DNA of 52,647 nt. Origin: Flavobacteriales bacterium (GTDB lineage: Bacteria; Bacteroidota; Bacteroidia; Flavobacteriales_D; Sanyastnellaceae). The DNA lies in assembly GCA_947504275.1 (NCBI GenBank), contig CANNHA010000003.1, positions 1-52,647 on the forward strand, read 5' to 3'. Positions 42,522 through 50,549 of the stretch are shown here, piece after piece; position 1 is the first letter of the stretch, and the number at the start of each line of letters is the position of its first letter. The position numbers and the translations under genes were made by a program. The notes under the pieces were generated by a model that was not told the origin of the DNA, did not search any database, and saw nothing but the letters and a program-made list of their open reading frames with translations.

Positions 42522-44351
42522 TTAATGATTTAACAAATGCTGCATGTTGAGCATTTTTCCGTACAATGAATGAGGGTCTTGTAAAAGCTGGTTGGGGTGT
42601 CCCATCTCCTTCACTTCACCTTTATCCAATACCAGTACTTGATCACAGTCTTTTACAGTTGACAATCGGTGTGCGATAACAATGCTGGTGCGCCCCTTCA
42701 TCAATTTATCCAATGCTTCTTGCACTTGTCTTTCACTGCTGGTATCCAATGCACTTGTGGCCTCATCCAATATCAATACTTTTGGATTTCTAATCATTGC
42801 CCTGGCGATAGCAATTCTTTGTCTTTGACCGCCAGACAACTGAACACCACGCTCTCCCACCATGGTATCCAAACCCTCCGGAAATTGGGTGATAAACTCC
42901 AAAACATTGGCATCCTTCACCACTTGATTCAAAGTTTCCTCATCAGCATGGGGCTTCCCGTACAGAATGTTTTCACGTATGGTTCCACCAAACAAAATAA
43001 CTTCCTGCGGAACAAAAGCCATTTGACTTCGGATAAATGACTTGTCCAAATCAGTTGCCAGTTGATTTCCCCATTTTATCTGGCCCTCATTGGGATCAAA
43101 AAATCGCAAAATCAATGCTGCAATGGTTGATTTGCCTGAACCGCTTTGTCCAACCAAAGCCAATTTCTCACCTGCATTCAATTGAAAACTCACAGATTTC
43201 AAAACTGTTACATCAGGGCGAGTGGGGTAATAAAATACAACATTTTCAAAAGACAAAGCGGTGTCTAAAATCTGAGTTCCCGATTGGGGCTCATCAAATG
43301 ACACGCCCTCATCCTCAGAATCTATCAACTTCATGATGGTCTCAATGACACCGATTCCTCTTTGCAATGCACCCAACTGTGCGGCCAAACCACCGATAGA
43401 TCCAGCCACCAATCCGGTGAGCATGATAAATTGAGGCAAAACCTCTGCTGGCAATTCACCCTTCTGATGCAAGTAAGATCCCCAACCTATTACCAAACCC
43501 AATGCACCGAACAAGAAAATAATAATGAACGTACCAAACATTCCACGCCAAATAGCACCCCTCATTCCATAGGCCTTGATATTCTCTACACTGGCTCTGA
43601 ATTTTTTCCACTCCAACCATTCGTTGGCGTAACTCTTCACATTGACAATGCCCATCAATGACTCATTCACTATATTTCCCGACTCTGCAACTTTGTCTTG
43701 TGTTTCTTTTCCCAATCGCTTGATGAATTTGCCAAAAAACACCATCACAATCATTATCACGGGCAATGAGCTCAGCATTACCAAAGTGAGCTCCCAAGAA
43801 AAGGCCACCAAACAACCTACACCAAAAACAATGATAACCGTTTGACGAATAAACTCAGCCAAGGTAATTGTCAATGTTTCCTGTACCGTTGATACATCGC
43901 TGGAAATCCTGGTAACCAAATCACCCACCTTGCTGCTGTGATAAAAATCCATAGACTTGGAAATCATCTTTTTGTAGGCCGCACTGCGCAATTCAAGCAT
44001 TGCATTCTCTGTGACATAAGCAAACAAGTACACCCGAATAAATGAGAAAACTCCTTGAATCAAAAGCAAAGCAACCAAAGCTATGAGAACACCCTTTGTG
44101 GTATCAAAAGACAAATTGGAAAAGAACATACTCAAAAATTGTTGTGTCCATGCCCCTCCAGGCACTGTAGTAATATCGCCTGGCGCCATCAACAATCCCA
44201 ATAAAGCTGTAATGGTAATCACCAACAATCCTGATACTGACAATAAGATAATACCCAATCCAAAAGAAAGCGCATAAGGTTGTAAAAATCTAAATACTGC
44301 TAATGAATTTCTAAAAGACTCTTTAGAAATTTTTTTCTTTTCTTTTTCCAT
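42522..44351 (-). CDS. MsbA-like ABC exporter (permease plus ATPase)
   Basis: 609 residues, a half-transporter. Six membrane helices span ~30-330. The nucleotide-binding domain has Walker A ALVGQSGSGKST, Q-loop region AFVPQEVILFGGTIREN, signature VQLSGGQRQRIAIARAM, Walker B KVLILDEATSALD and H-loop IVIAHRLSTV. By homology it would flip lipid A-type lipids or drugs across the inner membrane. All catalytic residues are present, in contrast to the ATPase-less fusion at 1522. It is followed by the acyltransferase gene and preceded by a six-base gap after the 172-residue protein gene. Confidence 0.92.
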   Translation of the reverse strand: MEKEKKKISKESFRNSLAVFRFLQPYALSFGLGIILLSVSGLLVITITALLGLLMAPGDITTVPGGAWTQQFLSMFFSNLSFDTTKGVLIALVALLLIQGVFSFIRVYLFAYVTENAMLELRSAAYKKMISKSMDFYHSSKVGDLVTRISSDVSTVQETLTITLAEFIRQTVIIVFGVGCLVAFSWELTLVMLSSLPVIMIVMVFFGKFIKRLGKETQDKVAESGNIVNESLMGIVNVKSYANEWLEWKKFRASVENIKAYGMRGAIWRGMFGTFIIIFLFGALGLVIGWGSYLHQKGELPAEVLPQFIMLTGLVAGSIGGLAAQLGALQRGIGVIETIMKLIDSEDEGVSFDEPQSGTQILDTALSFENVVFYYPTRPDVTVLKSVSFQLNAGEKLALVGQSGSGKSTIAALILRFFDPNEGQIKWGNQLATDLDKSFIRSQMAFVPQEVILFGGTIRENILYGKPHADEETLNQVVKDANVLEFITQFPEGLDTMVGERGVQLSGGQRQRIAIARAMIRNPKVLILDEATSALDTSSERQVQEALDKLMKGRTSIVIAHRLSTVKDCDQVLVLDKGEVKEMGHPNQLLQDPHSLYGKMLNMQHLLNH

Positions 44352-44357
44352 AAATGC

Positions 44358-44876
44358 TTACTCACTATACGCCTTTAGCACGGCATCCAAACGGGCCTTC
44401 ATCTCGTAATAATAACGATCATCCCACAATACGCCTTTCTGCTTCATGCTGTAAATCCCTTTCCCAAAAGGTTTTGTTTTCAAAAAATTTACACCCATGT
44501 AATCATCATTTCGGTATAGAAAAGCATCCATCTCCAAAATCAAACTAGCGGCATTGTCATTACCAAATTCACTAAAATCAACATCAATCATTTTAGGAAG
44601 ATGATTTACTTCTTTAAAAACAATCTGTATGCTTGGTGCATAGGGTATTTTCTTGATTTTATACTGCCCGCTGGAGCTAGCAGTATCTGAAGCTATCTTT
44701 TTTCCGTCTGCAAAAGCTTCTACAACGGCTTTGTTTAATCCCTTACCCAAGGTGTCAGGCCAAACAGCAGAGGTGATTTTACCAGAAAGCGCTATGAATT
44801 TCTTTATGTCCTTTTGGGCATAAGAGGACAATACAGAAAGAAAAAGACAAATGACAATGAGAGGTTTTCTTAGCAT
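44358..44876 (-). CDS. Exported hypothetical protein with carboxypeptidase-regulatory-like fold
   Basis: 172 residues with a signal peptide (PLIVICLFLSVLSSYAQ). FIALSGKITSAVW, KAVVEAFADGKKIASDTA and SGQYKIKKIPYAPSIQIVF follow the strand pattern of carboxypeptidase-regulatory-like or transthyretin-like domains common in exported Bacteroidota proteins. The C-terminal 70 residues are charged and match nothing I know. First gene of the MsbA-like/acyltransferase/VOC unit; a TATCTTTG box four bases upstream supports the ATG. Confidence 0.65.
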   Translation of the reverse strand: MLRKPLIVICLFLSVLSSYAQKDIKKFIALSGKITSAVWPDTLGKGLNKAVVEAFADGKKIASDTASSSGQYKIKKIPYAPSIQIVFKEVNHLPKMIDVDFSEFGNDNAASLILEMDAFLYRNDDYMGVNFLKTKPFGKGIYSMKQKGVLWDDRYYYEMKARLDAVLKAYSE

Positions 44877-44880
44877 ACAT

Positions 44881-44888
44881 CAAAGATA
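44881..44888 (-). promoter_or_regulatory. -7 box four bases before 44876
   Basis: Minus-strand TATCTTTG, perfect TAnnTTTG, four-base spacer; predicts a leaderless mRNA for the MsbA-like unit. Confidence 0.55.
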
Positions 44889-44927
44889 AGGAAACTTTTT
44901 CACATTTATTTGTATCAACATTAATTG

Positions 44928-44943
44928 TATGTACATATATTTG
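44928..44943 (+). promoter_or_regulatory. marR promoter with overlapping palindromic operator
   Basis: The -7 box TATATTTG (44936-44943) ends four bases before the GTG start. A perfect ten-base palindrome TATGTACATA (44928-44937) overlaps its first two bases. MarR dimers bind such palindromes, so this is a likely autoregulatory operator. TTTG at 44909-44912 is a possible -33 element (23-base spacing). Confidence 0.5.
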
Positions 44944-44947
44944 CCCG

Positions 44948-45418
44948 GTGAAAATAGAGGAAGAAATAAAACAAGAAAAATTCAGAAGTGAACATCACAA
45001 GTTGATGATTAATCTTCTGTTTACTTCTTCTTGGCTGCAGCGCATGCAAATGAGTGTGATGCGGCCATATGACCTTACTCCTCCACAATACAATATTTTG
45101 CGCATTCTCAGAGGATCAAAGGGTGAGATGGTCAACTTAGGTGAAATCACCAGCAGAATGATTGATCGCTCCAGCAATACTTCTCGGCTTATTGATAAAC
45201 TGGTGATAAAAAAATGGGTTTCTCGAAAAACATGTCCTAACGATCGACGACAGAGCGAAATCTACATTACTCAGGAGGGATTGAAGATATTGGAGCAACT
45301 TGACAAACCCATAGACAGCATAACTGAACAATTTCATTTCCTATCGGTTAAAGACACCAAAGAAGTGAATCAATTTTTAGATCAGCTTAGAAACCAAAAT
45401 TTAAATCAAATCATATGA
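44948..45418 (+). CDS. MarR-family transcriptional regulator
   Basis: 156 residues, winged helix: LLFTSSWLQRMQMSVMRPY, LTPPQYNILRILRGSKGEM, then the recognition region TSRMIDRSSNTSRLIDKLV and the wing SRKTCPNDRRQSEIYITQ with its DxRxxxI pattern. Start is a GTG; the next ATG is 19 codons inside the first helix. It is coupled to the yceI gene by an ATGA overlap and is probably its regulator, acting through the palindrome at its own promoter. The inducing ligand is unknown. Confidence 0.9.
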   Translation: MKIEEEIKQEKFRSEHHKLMINLLFTSSWLQRMQMSVMRPYDLTPPQYNILRILRGSKGEMVNLGEITSRMIDRSSNTSRLIDKLVIKKWVSRKTCPNDRRQSEIYITQEGLKILEQLDKPIDSITEQFHFLSVKDTKEVNQFLDQLRNQNLNQII

Positions 45419-45996
45419 GAAAAATCATGACTATTGCCTTAATGGCATTGACAACTGTAGCTTTTGCTCAGTTAAAAGATGGTAAGTACATCTTAGATTA
45501 CAAAACATCCAAAGTAGATTGGAGAGGTGAGAACCTAGTAGGCGGAGGCCACGACGGTTTTGTGAAAGTTTCCAGTGGAAATGTTGTTGTCACAAGAGGC
45601 AACATTGCTTCAGGAAAAATCAAAATCAACATGAACGATATCACCTGCACTGACATCTCTGATCCAGGCACCAATTCAAAATTGATTAACCATTTGAAGG
45701 CCGAGGATTTTTTCTACACTGAAAAATATCCAGATGCCATCTATGAAATCACAAATTGCGCAGCCAAAGCAGACGGAAATGGCAACTCACACGTTGTTAA
45801 GGGAAAAATGACCATCAAAGGCATCAGCAAAGAGTTGGAGTTTCCAGTGAAAATTGAAGGCCGTGATGGTGACATGAAAGTAACAGGAGATATTGTATTT
45901 GACCGTTCATTGTTTGACATAAAATACCCAAGTGTTGGTAACTATGCAGCTAAAAATGAAATCAAATTGAAATTGAACATTTCATCTAAGATATAA
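45415..45996 (+). CDS. YceI-family periplasmic lipid-binding protein
   Basis: 193 residues with a signal peptide (MTIALMALTTVAFAQ). Lipocalin-like YceI strands are clear: YILDYKTSKVDWRGENLVGG, HDGFVKVSSGNVVV, INMNDITCTDI, HLKAEDFFYTEKYPDAIYEI, KGKMTIKGISKELEFPVKI and DIVFDRSLFDIKYPSVG. YceI proteins bind isoprenoid or other amphiphilic molecules in the periplasm. It is the second gene of a MarR-YceI operon, and a terminator hairpin follows 20 bases downstream. Confidence 0.92.
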   Translation: MRKIMTIALMALTTVAFAQLKDGKYILDYKTSKVDWRGENLVGGGHDGFVKVSSGNVVVTRGNIASGKIKINMNDITCTDISDPGTNSKLINHLKAEDFFYTEKYPDAIYEITNCAAKADGNGNSHVVKGKMTIKGISKELEFPVKIEGRDGDMKVTGDIVFDRSLFDIKYPSVGNYAAKNEIKLKLNISSKI

Positions 45997-46015
45997 GACG
46001 AATCCAAAATACAAG

Positions 46016-46040
46016 AAGAGAGGCTAAGGCCTCTTTTTTT
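46016..46040. terminator. Bidirectional terminator between yceI and the barrel gene
   Basis: AGAGGC (46019-46024), loop TAAG, GCCTCT (46029-46034), flanked by an A-rich left side and a T-run (46034-46040). It works for the plus-strand yceI transcript and overlaps the stop codon of the convergent gene at 46024. Confidence 0.7.
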
Positions 46041-46770
46041 GTTTGGGTAAATCCTTATCTGGCTTTAAAAAATAACGCAGATCCAAAGTCAGGTAAGTCC
46101 CGCCAATAGGCATCCAAAGATCATTTCCGGCACCTTTTGATTCCACTCTAAGTTGAGTTAAAGCAATGTCTCCCATGGGGCGATGATAAGAAGCACCCGC
46201 ATAAAAATAACCCTGGTCCTTGGTTCTGTATTCAAATCCCAGGTTGGCCGTTGCAGCTAACATTGCCCAACGGGTTCTGAATGTTTTGGCATAGGAGTCA
46301 ACGTACAAACTATCTTTAAATACAGACCCTGTCTTGTACAAATTACTGGGGTAAAAATCCAAAGCCACACCTCCACTGCCGTTGATATACCATTTTGGAC
46401 TCAATTGAACATAAATCAATGCTTGCACTGGAATTTCATATCCAACCATTTTGTATTTTAATACATCTTCAATCTGATAGCGTTGGCTGTAGAATTTTAG
46501 TTCAAAATTTCTTTGTACCATTGAAATTCCGGACTCTATACTCCACATGTCATTGATCCCCTTTCGAATAACCACTCCGGTATTCCATCCCAATTTTTGG
46601 AATAAAGTTGCGTCCAAAGAATCACTCACAAAGCGCTGTGGGCCAGTTTCAAAAAACTTACTGGCAAACATGGGTTTTAACTGCAAACCCAACGTGGTTT
46701 GGCCCTTCTGAGCAACCACTGCCAATTGCAAGAAGCAAAAAGATATCAAAACAAAAAATCTAACCTTCAT
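46024..46770 (-). CDS. Outer-membrane beta-barrel protein of unknown function
   Basis: 248 residues with a signal peptide (RFFVLISFCFLQLAVVAQ). Small-barrel pattern (TTLGLQLKPMFASKFFE, WSIESGISMVQRNFELKF, YEIPVQALIYVQLSPKWYI, YFYAGASYHRPMGD, TYLTLDLRYFL) followed by a basic tail (KDLPKQKKRP). It looks like the PorT/OMP_b-brl group but is not close to the one at 15526. It starts within the last 11 bases of the nitroreductase gene. The terminator hairpin covers its stop codon. Confidence 0.7.
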   Translation of the reverse strand: MKVRFFVLISFCFLQLAVVAQKGQTTLGLQLKPMFASKFFETGPQRFVSDSLDATLFQKLGWNTGVVIRKGINDMWSIESGISMVQRNFELKFYSQRYQIEDVLKYKMVGYEIPVQALIYVQLSPKWYINGSGGVALDFYPSNLYKTGSVFKDSLYVDSYAKTFRTRWAMLAATANLGFEYRTKDQGYFYAGASYHRPMGDIALTQLRVESKGAGNDLWMPIGGTYLTLDLRYFLKPDKDLPKQKKRP

Positions 46771-47359
46771 CTGACAAGCGCCAAGTGGTCACGTATTCCA
46801 ATGGTTTGCGGTGTGATTTAAATTCTCCATCCTCCTTGGGGTATCCCAGATAAAAGAATCCCAAACACGTCATCCCGTCTGTCAACTGCAGAAAATCACG
46901 CATCATTTCGTGCTGGATAACAGATGGTGTTGCCCAAAAACCAGCAAGACCATAGGCCGTAGCCGTTAAATGAAGATTTTGAACTGCAGCACCCATGGCT
47001 GCCACCTCCTCCCACTCCGGAACTTTTTGCGCTGGATCTCTATGCATATTAACCGCGATGACCACAGAAGCTGTCAAAATTCTCTCCTTCATTCGCTGTA
47101 CTTTATGCAGATTAATATCCTTGGGATCCTTCTCATTGGTTGCGCAGAAAAAGGCCAACTCTGCCAATTCTATTTTGGATTCATCGTTCATGACAACAAA
47201 ACGCCAAGGTTGAGTAAGTCCATGATTGGGAGCCCAACAGGCATTGGTCAGCATCAACTCTACTTGCTCCCGATGGACTTTTCTTGCGCCAAAATGTTCT
47301 GGAGCTATCGATCTTCTGTTGCGGATCAGCTCAGTTACTTCACTTAAATTGTACTTCAT
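46760..47359 (-). CDS. Nitroreductase-family FMN enzyme
   Basis: 199 residues. FMN-binding start IRNRRSIAPEHFGARKVHRE, NACWAPNHGLTQPWRFVVM, the dimer/FMN region EEVAAMGAAVQNLHLTATAYGLAGFWATP and LGFFYLGYPKE. It reduces nitro compounds, quinones or similar electrophiles with NAD(P)H. Normal length. The preferred substrate cannot be read from sequence. It is divergent from an SDR gene with a 64-base gap that contains -7 boxes in both directions. Confidence 0.9.
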   Translation of the reverse strand: MKYNLSEVTELIRNRRSIAPEHFGARKVHREQVELMLTNACWAPNHGLTQPWRFVVMNDESKIELAELAFFCATNEKDPKDINLHKVQRMKERILTASVVIAVNMHRDPAQKVPEWEEVAAMGAAVQNLHLTATAYGLAGFWATPSVIQHEMMRDFLQLTDGMTCLGFFYLGYPKEDGEFKSHRKPLEYVTTWRLSDEG

Positions 47360-47369
47360 AATTGAATTT

Positions 47370-47377
47370 CAAAACTA
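47370..47377 (-). promoter_or_regulatory. -7 box of the nitroreductase gene
   Basis: Minus-strand TAGTTTTG, perfect TAnnTTTG, ten bases before the ATG at 47359. Confidence 0.45.
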
Positions 47378-47397
47378 CATGCAAATCAGGAAACAAT

Positions 47398-47405
47398 TAC
47401 ATTTG
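47398..47405 (+). promoter_or_regulatory. -7 box of the SDR-M28 peptidase operon
   Basis: TACATTTG, perfect TAnnTTTG, 18 bases before the ATG at 47424. Confidence 0.45.
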
Positions 47406-47423
47406 TTGACTGTAAAAAACACA

Positions 47424-48185
47424 ATGACAAAGAATATACTCATCACCGGTGCGGGCTCAGGAATGGGCCGAGCAACTGCAATTGTCTTATCGCAAAATTC
47501 AGATTATCGCATCATCTTGGTTGGTCGAGACCAAGCTAAACTATCAGATACTTTGGCGCAAATGAATAGACACAACAATCATCTCATTTGGGCCATGGAC
47601 ATTAGGGATAGTAGTGCATGGGAAGAACATTTGCGCAGCCATACCATGACATCACTTTTTGCAGTATTTGCCAATGCTGGGGTTGGTGGTGAAAATCAGT
47701 TTGGTGAAGGGGATCGTTGGAAAGAAATCATCAGTACCAATTTGGATGGCACCTATTACACCATTCAATATTGTCTTCCCTTGCTTAGAAATTCTGATAC
47801 AACTTTCAAACACATCTTGATTACTTCATCGTGTTTGGCACGTTTCGGTGTTCCCCGTTATACTGCTTATTGCACAGCTAAAACAGGGCTATTGGGATTG
47901 ATGCGTTCCTTGGCCGTTGAGTTAGGACATGAGAAAATATTGGTCAACGCATTAACACCCGGTTGGGTAGAAACAGACATGGCTGTGGCAGGTGTAGAAA
48001 AATTGGCCTTGGCCAATGGTCGCTCATTAACTGAAGAAATGAAGATTCAACAATCCATTGTTCCATTGCAAAGATTCAGTCAGCCTGAAGAAATTGCTCA
48101 TTTTGTTGATTTCCTTTTTTCTGAAAAACAAACGTCCATGACAGGTCAAGCTTTGGACATCAACAATGGATCTTTCATGATATGA
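47424..48185 (+). CDS. Short-chain dehydrogenase/reductase
   Basis: 253 residues. ILITGAGSGMGRATAI (cofactor loop), FANAGVGGENQFGEG (NAG), catalytic Ser in ILITSSCLARFG and Tyr/Lys in RYTAYCTAKTGLLG, then LVNALTPGWVETDMA and a C-terminal MTGQALDINNGSF typical of FabG-like enzymes. The ATG at 47424 begins the first strand; a longer reading from 47226 would run through the nitroreductase promoter and is rejected. The M28 peptidase gene follows with an ATGA overlap. Substrate unknown. Confidence 0.9.
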   Translation: MTKNILITGAGSGMGRATAIVLSQNSDYRIILVGRDQAKLSDTLAQMNRHNNHLIWAMDIRDSSAWEEHLRSHTMTSLFAVFANAGVGGENQFGEGDRWKEIISTNLDGTYYTIQYCLPLLRNSDTTFKHILITSSCLARFGVPRYTAYCTAKTGLLGLMRSLAVELGHEKILVNALTPGWVETDMAVAGVEKLALANGRSLTEEMKIQQSIVPLQRFSQPEEIAHFVDFLFSEKQTSMTGQALDINNGSFMI

Positions 48186-49543
48186 AAAAGATTTCTCAAC
48201 TTGTCATACTAATGATTTTGACTTGTCCCGCCATAGGACAGTACAGCAGCGATTCCATTGCATTGTCTAAAATATATGAGGAGGTATTGCTGCATGGTAC
48301 GTGTTATGATGAATTGAATCATTTGTGTAAAAAGATTGGACACCGGGTAGCGGGATCGCAATCGGCTCAAAATGCGATAGACTGGGGTAAAAAACGATTG
48401 CTCGAACTTGGCGCGGACACCAGTTATTTAATGCCTGTTGAAGTTCCCAAGTGGTCAAGAGGAAATATGGAGTATGGAAAGGTGTACATAGGAAACAGCA
48501 AGGAGATACAAATTCCAATTGCCGCTTTGGGCGGATCCGTTGCCAGCACATTGAAAGGGGAAATGATCATGGTGAGTAGTGTTCAAGAATTGGAAAGCAT
48601 TGACCCAAAAAAGATTAAAGGTAAAATTGTGTTTATTAACAAACCATTGGATGCTGCATTAATCAACACAGGTGCAGCCTATGGCAATGGAGGAGAAACC
48701 AGATGGAAAGGCCCCAAATTGGCTGAAAGCAAGGGTGCCATTGGCTGTCTTACACGTTCGCTCACTTTGGCTGACGATCAATTTCCGCATACGGGTGCAA
48801 CTGAAGCAACCAATATTCCAGCGGCGGCATTGAGTGCATACCACAGCAAATGGCTCAGTGATGAAATAAAAGCGAATCCTGAACTTAAATTTGAATACCA
48901 TTTGGAATGTAGCAATGGAGGAAGAGTTCAACAAGCCAATGTCATTGCGGAAATCAAAGGAAGTGATTACCCCAATGAAATCATCACCATTGGCGGTCAC
49001 CTAGACTCATGGGACATTGGAGAAGGGGCACACGATGATGGAACAGGATGCGTACAAAGCATGGAAGTTATTCGCACACTGCGCGCCATTGGATACCAGC
49101 CCAAAAGAACCATACGTGTTGTATTGTTTATCAACGAAGAATTTGGAAATGACGGTGGGATAACCTACGCCAAAAAGACTGTAGAGCAAGGGGATCGCCA
49201 CCTAGCGGCCATTGAAAGTGATGGTGGTGGGTTCAGTCCCAGAGGCTTCAGTGCACAAGCCCCAGATGCGCGTTACGAGGAGTGGATGAAATGGTTGCCC
49301 CTTTTTGAACCATACAACCTTCACTCATTCAAACGTGGATGGAGTGGAGTAGACATTGGCCCATTAAAAAATGATGAAGTTGCGCTGTTTGCATTGAATG
49401 TAGACAATCAACGCTATTTTGATTATCACCACACTGCCAATGATGTTTTTGAGAATGTCAACAAACGTGAATTGCAATTGGGAGCCGCCTCCATGACATC
49501 CTTGGTGTATTTGATTGATCAGCATTTTTCTCCACTTCCCTAA
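48182..49543 (+). CDS. M28-family zinc aminopeptidase, exported
   Basis: 453 residues with a signal peptide (SQLVILMILTCPAIGQ). A PA-like insert lies at ~100-240 (KGKIVFINKPL, AIGCLTRSL). The M28 dizinc site is complete: His/Asp in TIGGHLDSWDIGEGAHDDGTG, catalytic Glu-Glu in FINEEFGNDGG, Asp in AIESDGGGFSP and the last His in FDYHHTANDVF. It should remove N-terminal residues from peptides outside the cytoplasm (carboxypeptidase Q/PGCP-like). It is translationally coupled to the SDR gene and ends beside the convergent gene at 49544. Confidence 0.92.
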   Translation: MKKISQLVILMILTCPAIGQYSSDSIALSKIYEEVLLHGTCYDELNHLCKKIGHRVAGSQSAQNAIDWGKKRLLELGADTSYLMPVEVPKWSRGNMEYGKVYIGNSKEIQIPIAALGGSVASTLKGEMIMVSSVQELESIDPKKIKGKIVFINKPLDAALINTGAAYGNGGETRWKGPKLAESKGAIGCLTRSLTLADDQFPHTGATEATNIPAAALSAYHSKWLSDEIKANPELKFEYHLECSNGGRVQQANVIAEIKGSDYPNEIITIGGHLDSWDIGEGAHDDGTGCVQSMEVIRTLRAIGYQPKRTIRVVLFINEEFGNDGGITYAKKTVEQGDRHLAAIESDGGGFSPRGFSAQAPDARYEEWMKWLPLFEPYNLHSFKRGWSGVDIGPLKNDEVALFALNVDNQRYFDYHHTANDVFENVNKRELQLGAASMTSLVYLIDQHFSPLP

Positions 49544-50038
49544 TCACAACCACATTTGTGCATGCCAAGATTGCGCAAAAGGTTTGATGAGATTTTCTAC
49601 ATCACTGAATTGTGTAATGGTACTATCGACAATAAGGGTTTCATCATGCACCACATTGGCTTTGCGCAAAGCCCAAAACTGGCTCAATTTAGCCATTACC
49701 CATTCTTGATTCTCTGCCTGGTACATCACCCAATTTCGATCCAATAAATCGACATCCCAACCAGCAGATAAACCCTTTATCCAAGCCACACTTTTATCGA
49801 TACTGCAACCTGACACCCCCTCAAATTCATTCCCAGCAACAATCAAAATGCATCTATTCTCTATCAACCAAACATCAGCTGAATTGGCCTTTCCATGGGT
49901 GTTCCATTGCGAGAGAAAATCTCTCTTTGACTGATGAAAATAAGTCAACTCATCATCTAACAAAGGTCTAGGAACCCAATAAAACCAAAGTTTGGCGTTG
50001 CTAGGAAATTGCTCAGTTTCTTTCTGAATATTGATCAT
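49544..50038 (-). CDS. Conserved Bacteroidota hypothetical protein, often labelled ABC transporter ATPase
   Basis: 164 residues, soluble. The core (CILIVAGNEFEGVSGCSIDKSV) matches a conserved family I know from Bacteroidota genomes that is frequently named ABC transporter ATPase, although no Walker A, Walker B or LSGGQ is present; that name is not justified. The ATG at 50038 fits the family start (INIQKETEQFPSNAKLWFYW). It overlaps the end of the membrane protein gene by 26 bases and so is the last gene of the exosortase operon. Function unknown. Confidence 0.7.
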   Translation of the reverse strand: MINIQKETEQFPSNAKLWFYWVPRPLLDDELTYFHQSKRDFLSQWNTHGKANSADVWLIENRCILIVAGNEFEGVSGCSIDKSVAWIKGLSAGWDVDLLDRNWVMYQAENQEWVMAKLSQFWALRKANVVHDETLIVDSTITQFSDVENLIKPFAQSWHAQMWL

Positions 50039-50549
50039 GCTGGAATAAATTGTATATAAAAAACAGGACAAAAAGGGACGGTGATTGAAGGATCATCCAC
50101 ACCTTCCTAGTGATGGCAAAGATGGCATCAGATGCTGTAACATGAGAAATAAAATACATCAACAAAACAAGGAACATCAATGCCAAATAATAGTAACCAA
50201 TCCACAGTCGACGGATAGACAAGGTAGAAAAACACAATGGAAGCATCATCCATTCGAGCAGGGCAAAGCACAAAGTGAAAAAAACAGGTATAACCCATTT
50301 CATGGTTGTCCAAAAAGACAAACTTTTTTCGTACATCCAATGAAAATCTGAATGGGTATGAAAAAAAGAAAAAGGCACATTTTGTTCGTCTTGCGTTTTG
50401 AATGATAATCGCTCTGAAAATGATAGTGATTCCCAGTCTGGATGTTCATTTCTGAGATGAATCTGGTAATTGCAATTGACTTTGCTCCAGTCATTGCACC
50501 AAATCAGGATGCATGAAAAAAGAACAAATATCAGGCGCCACCGGTTCAT
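50013..50549 (-). CDS. Membrane protein of the exosortase operon
   Basis: 178 residues. One N-terminal hydrophobic helix (LIFVLFSCILIWC), a polar exported segment of about 60 residues rich in Asp, His and Ser, then about three or four helices (WVIPVFFTLCFALLEWMML; LWIGYYYLALMFLVLLMYFIS; SPSLFVLFFIYNLF). I do not recognise it with certainty; Bacteroidota exosortases of the XrtF/XrtX kind usually have one such partner directly downstream. The start at 50549 makes an ATGA overlap with the exosortase gene; a GTG at 50561 is less likely. Role in sorting is inferred from position. Confidence 0.6.
   Translation of the reverse strand: MNRWRLIFVLFSCILIWCNDWSKVNCNYQIHLRNEHPDWESLSFSERLSFKTQDEQNVPFSFFHTHSDFHWMYEKSLSFWTTMKWVIPVFFTLCFALLEWMMLPLCFSTLSIRRLWIGYYYLALMFLVLLMYFISHVTASDAIFAITRKVWMILQSPSLFVLFFIYNLFQHDQYSERN

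Noticed and set aside
46995-47347. Plus-strand open frames over the nitroreductase gene
   Set aside because: They lie opposite a well-recognised nitroreductase and show no motif of their own.
49544-50038. ABC transporter ATPase, as relatives are often named
   Set aside because: No Walker A, Walker B or signature motif is present in 164 residues.
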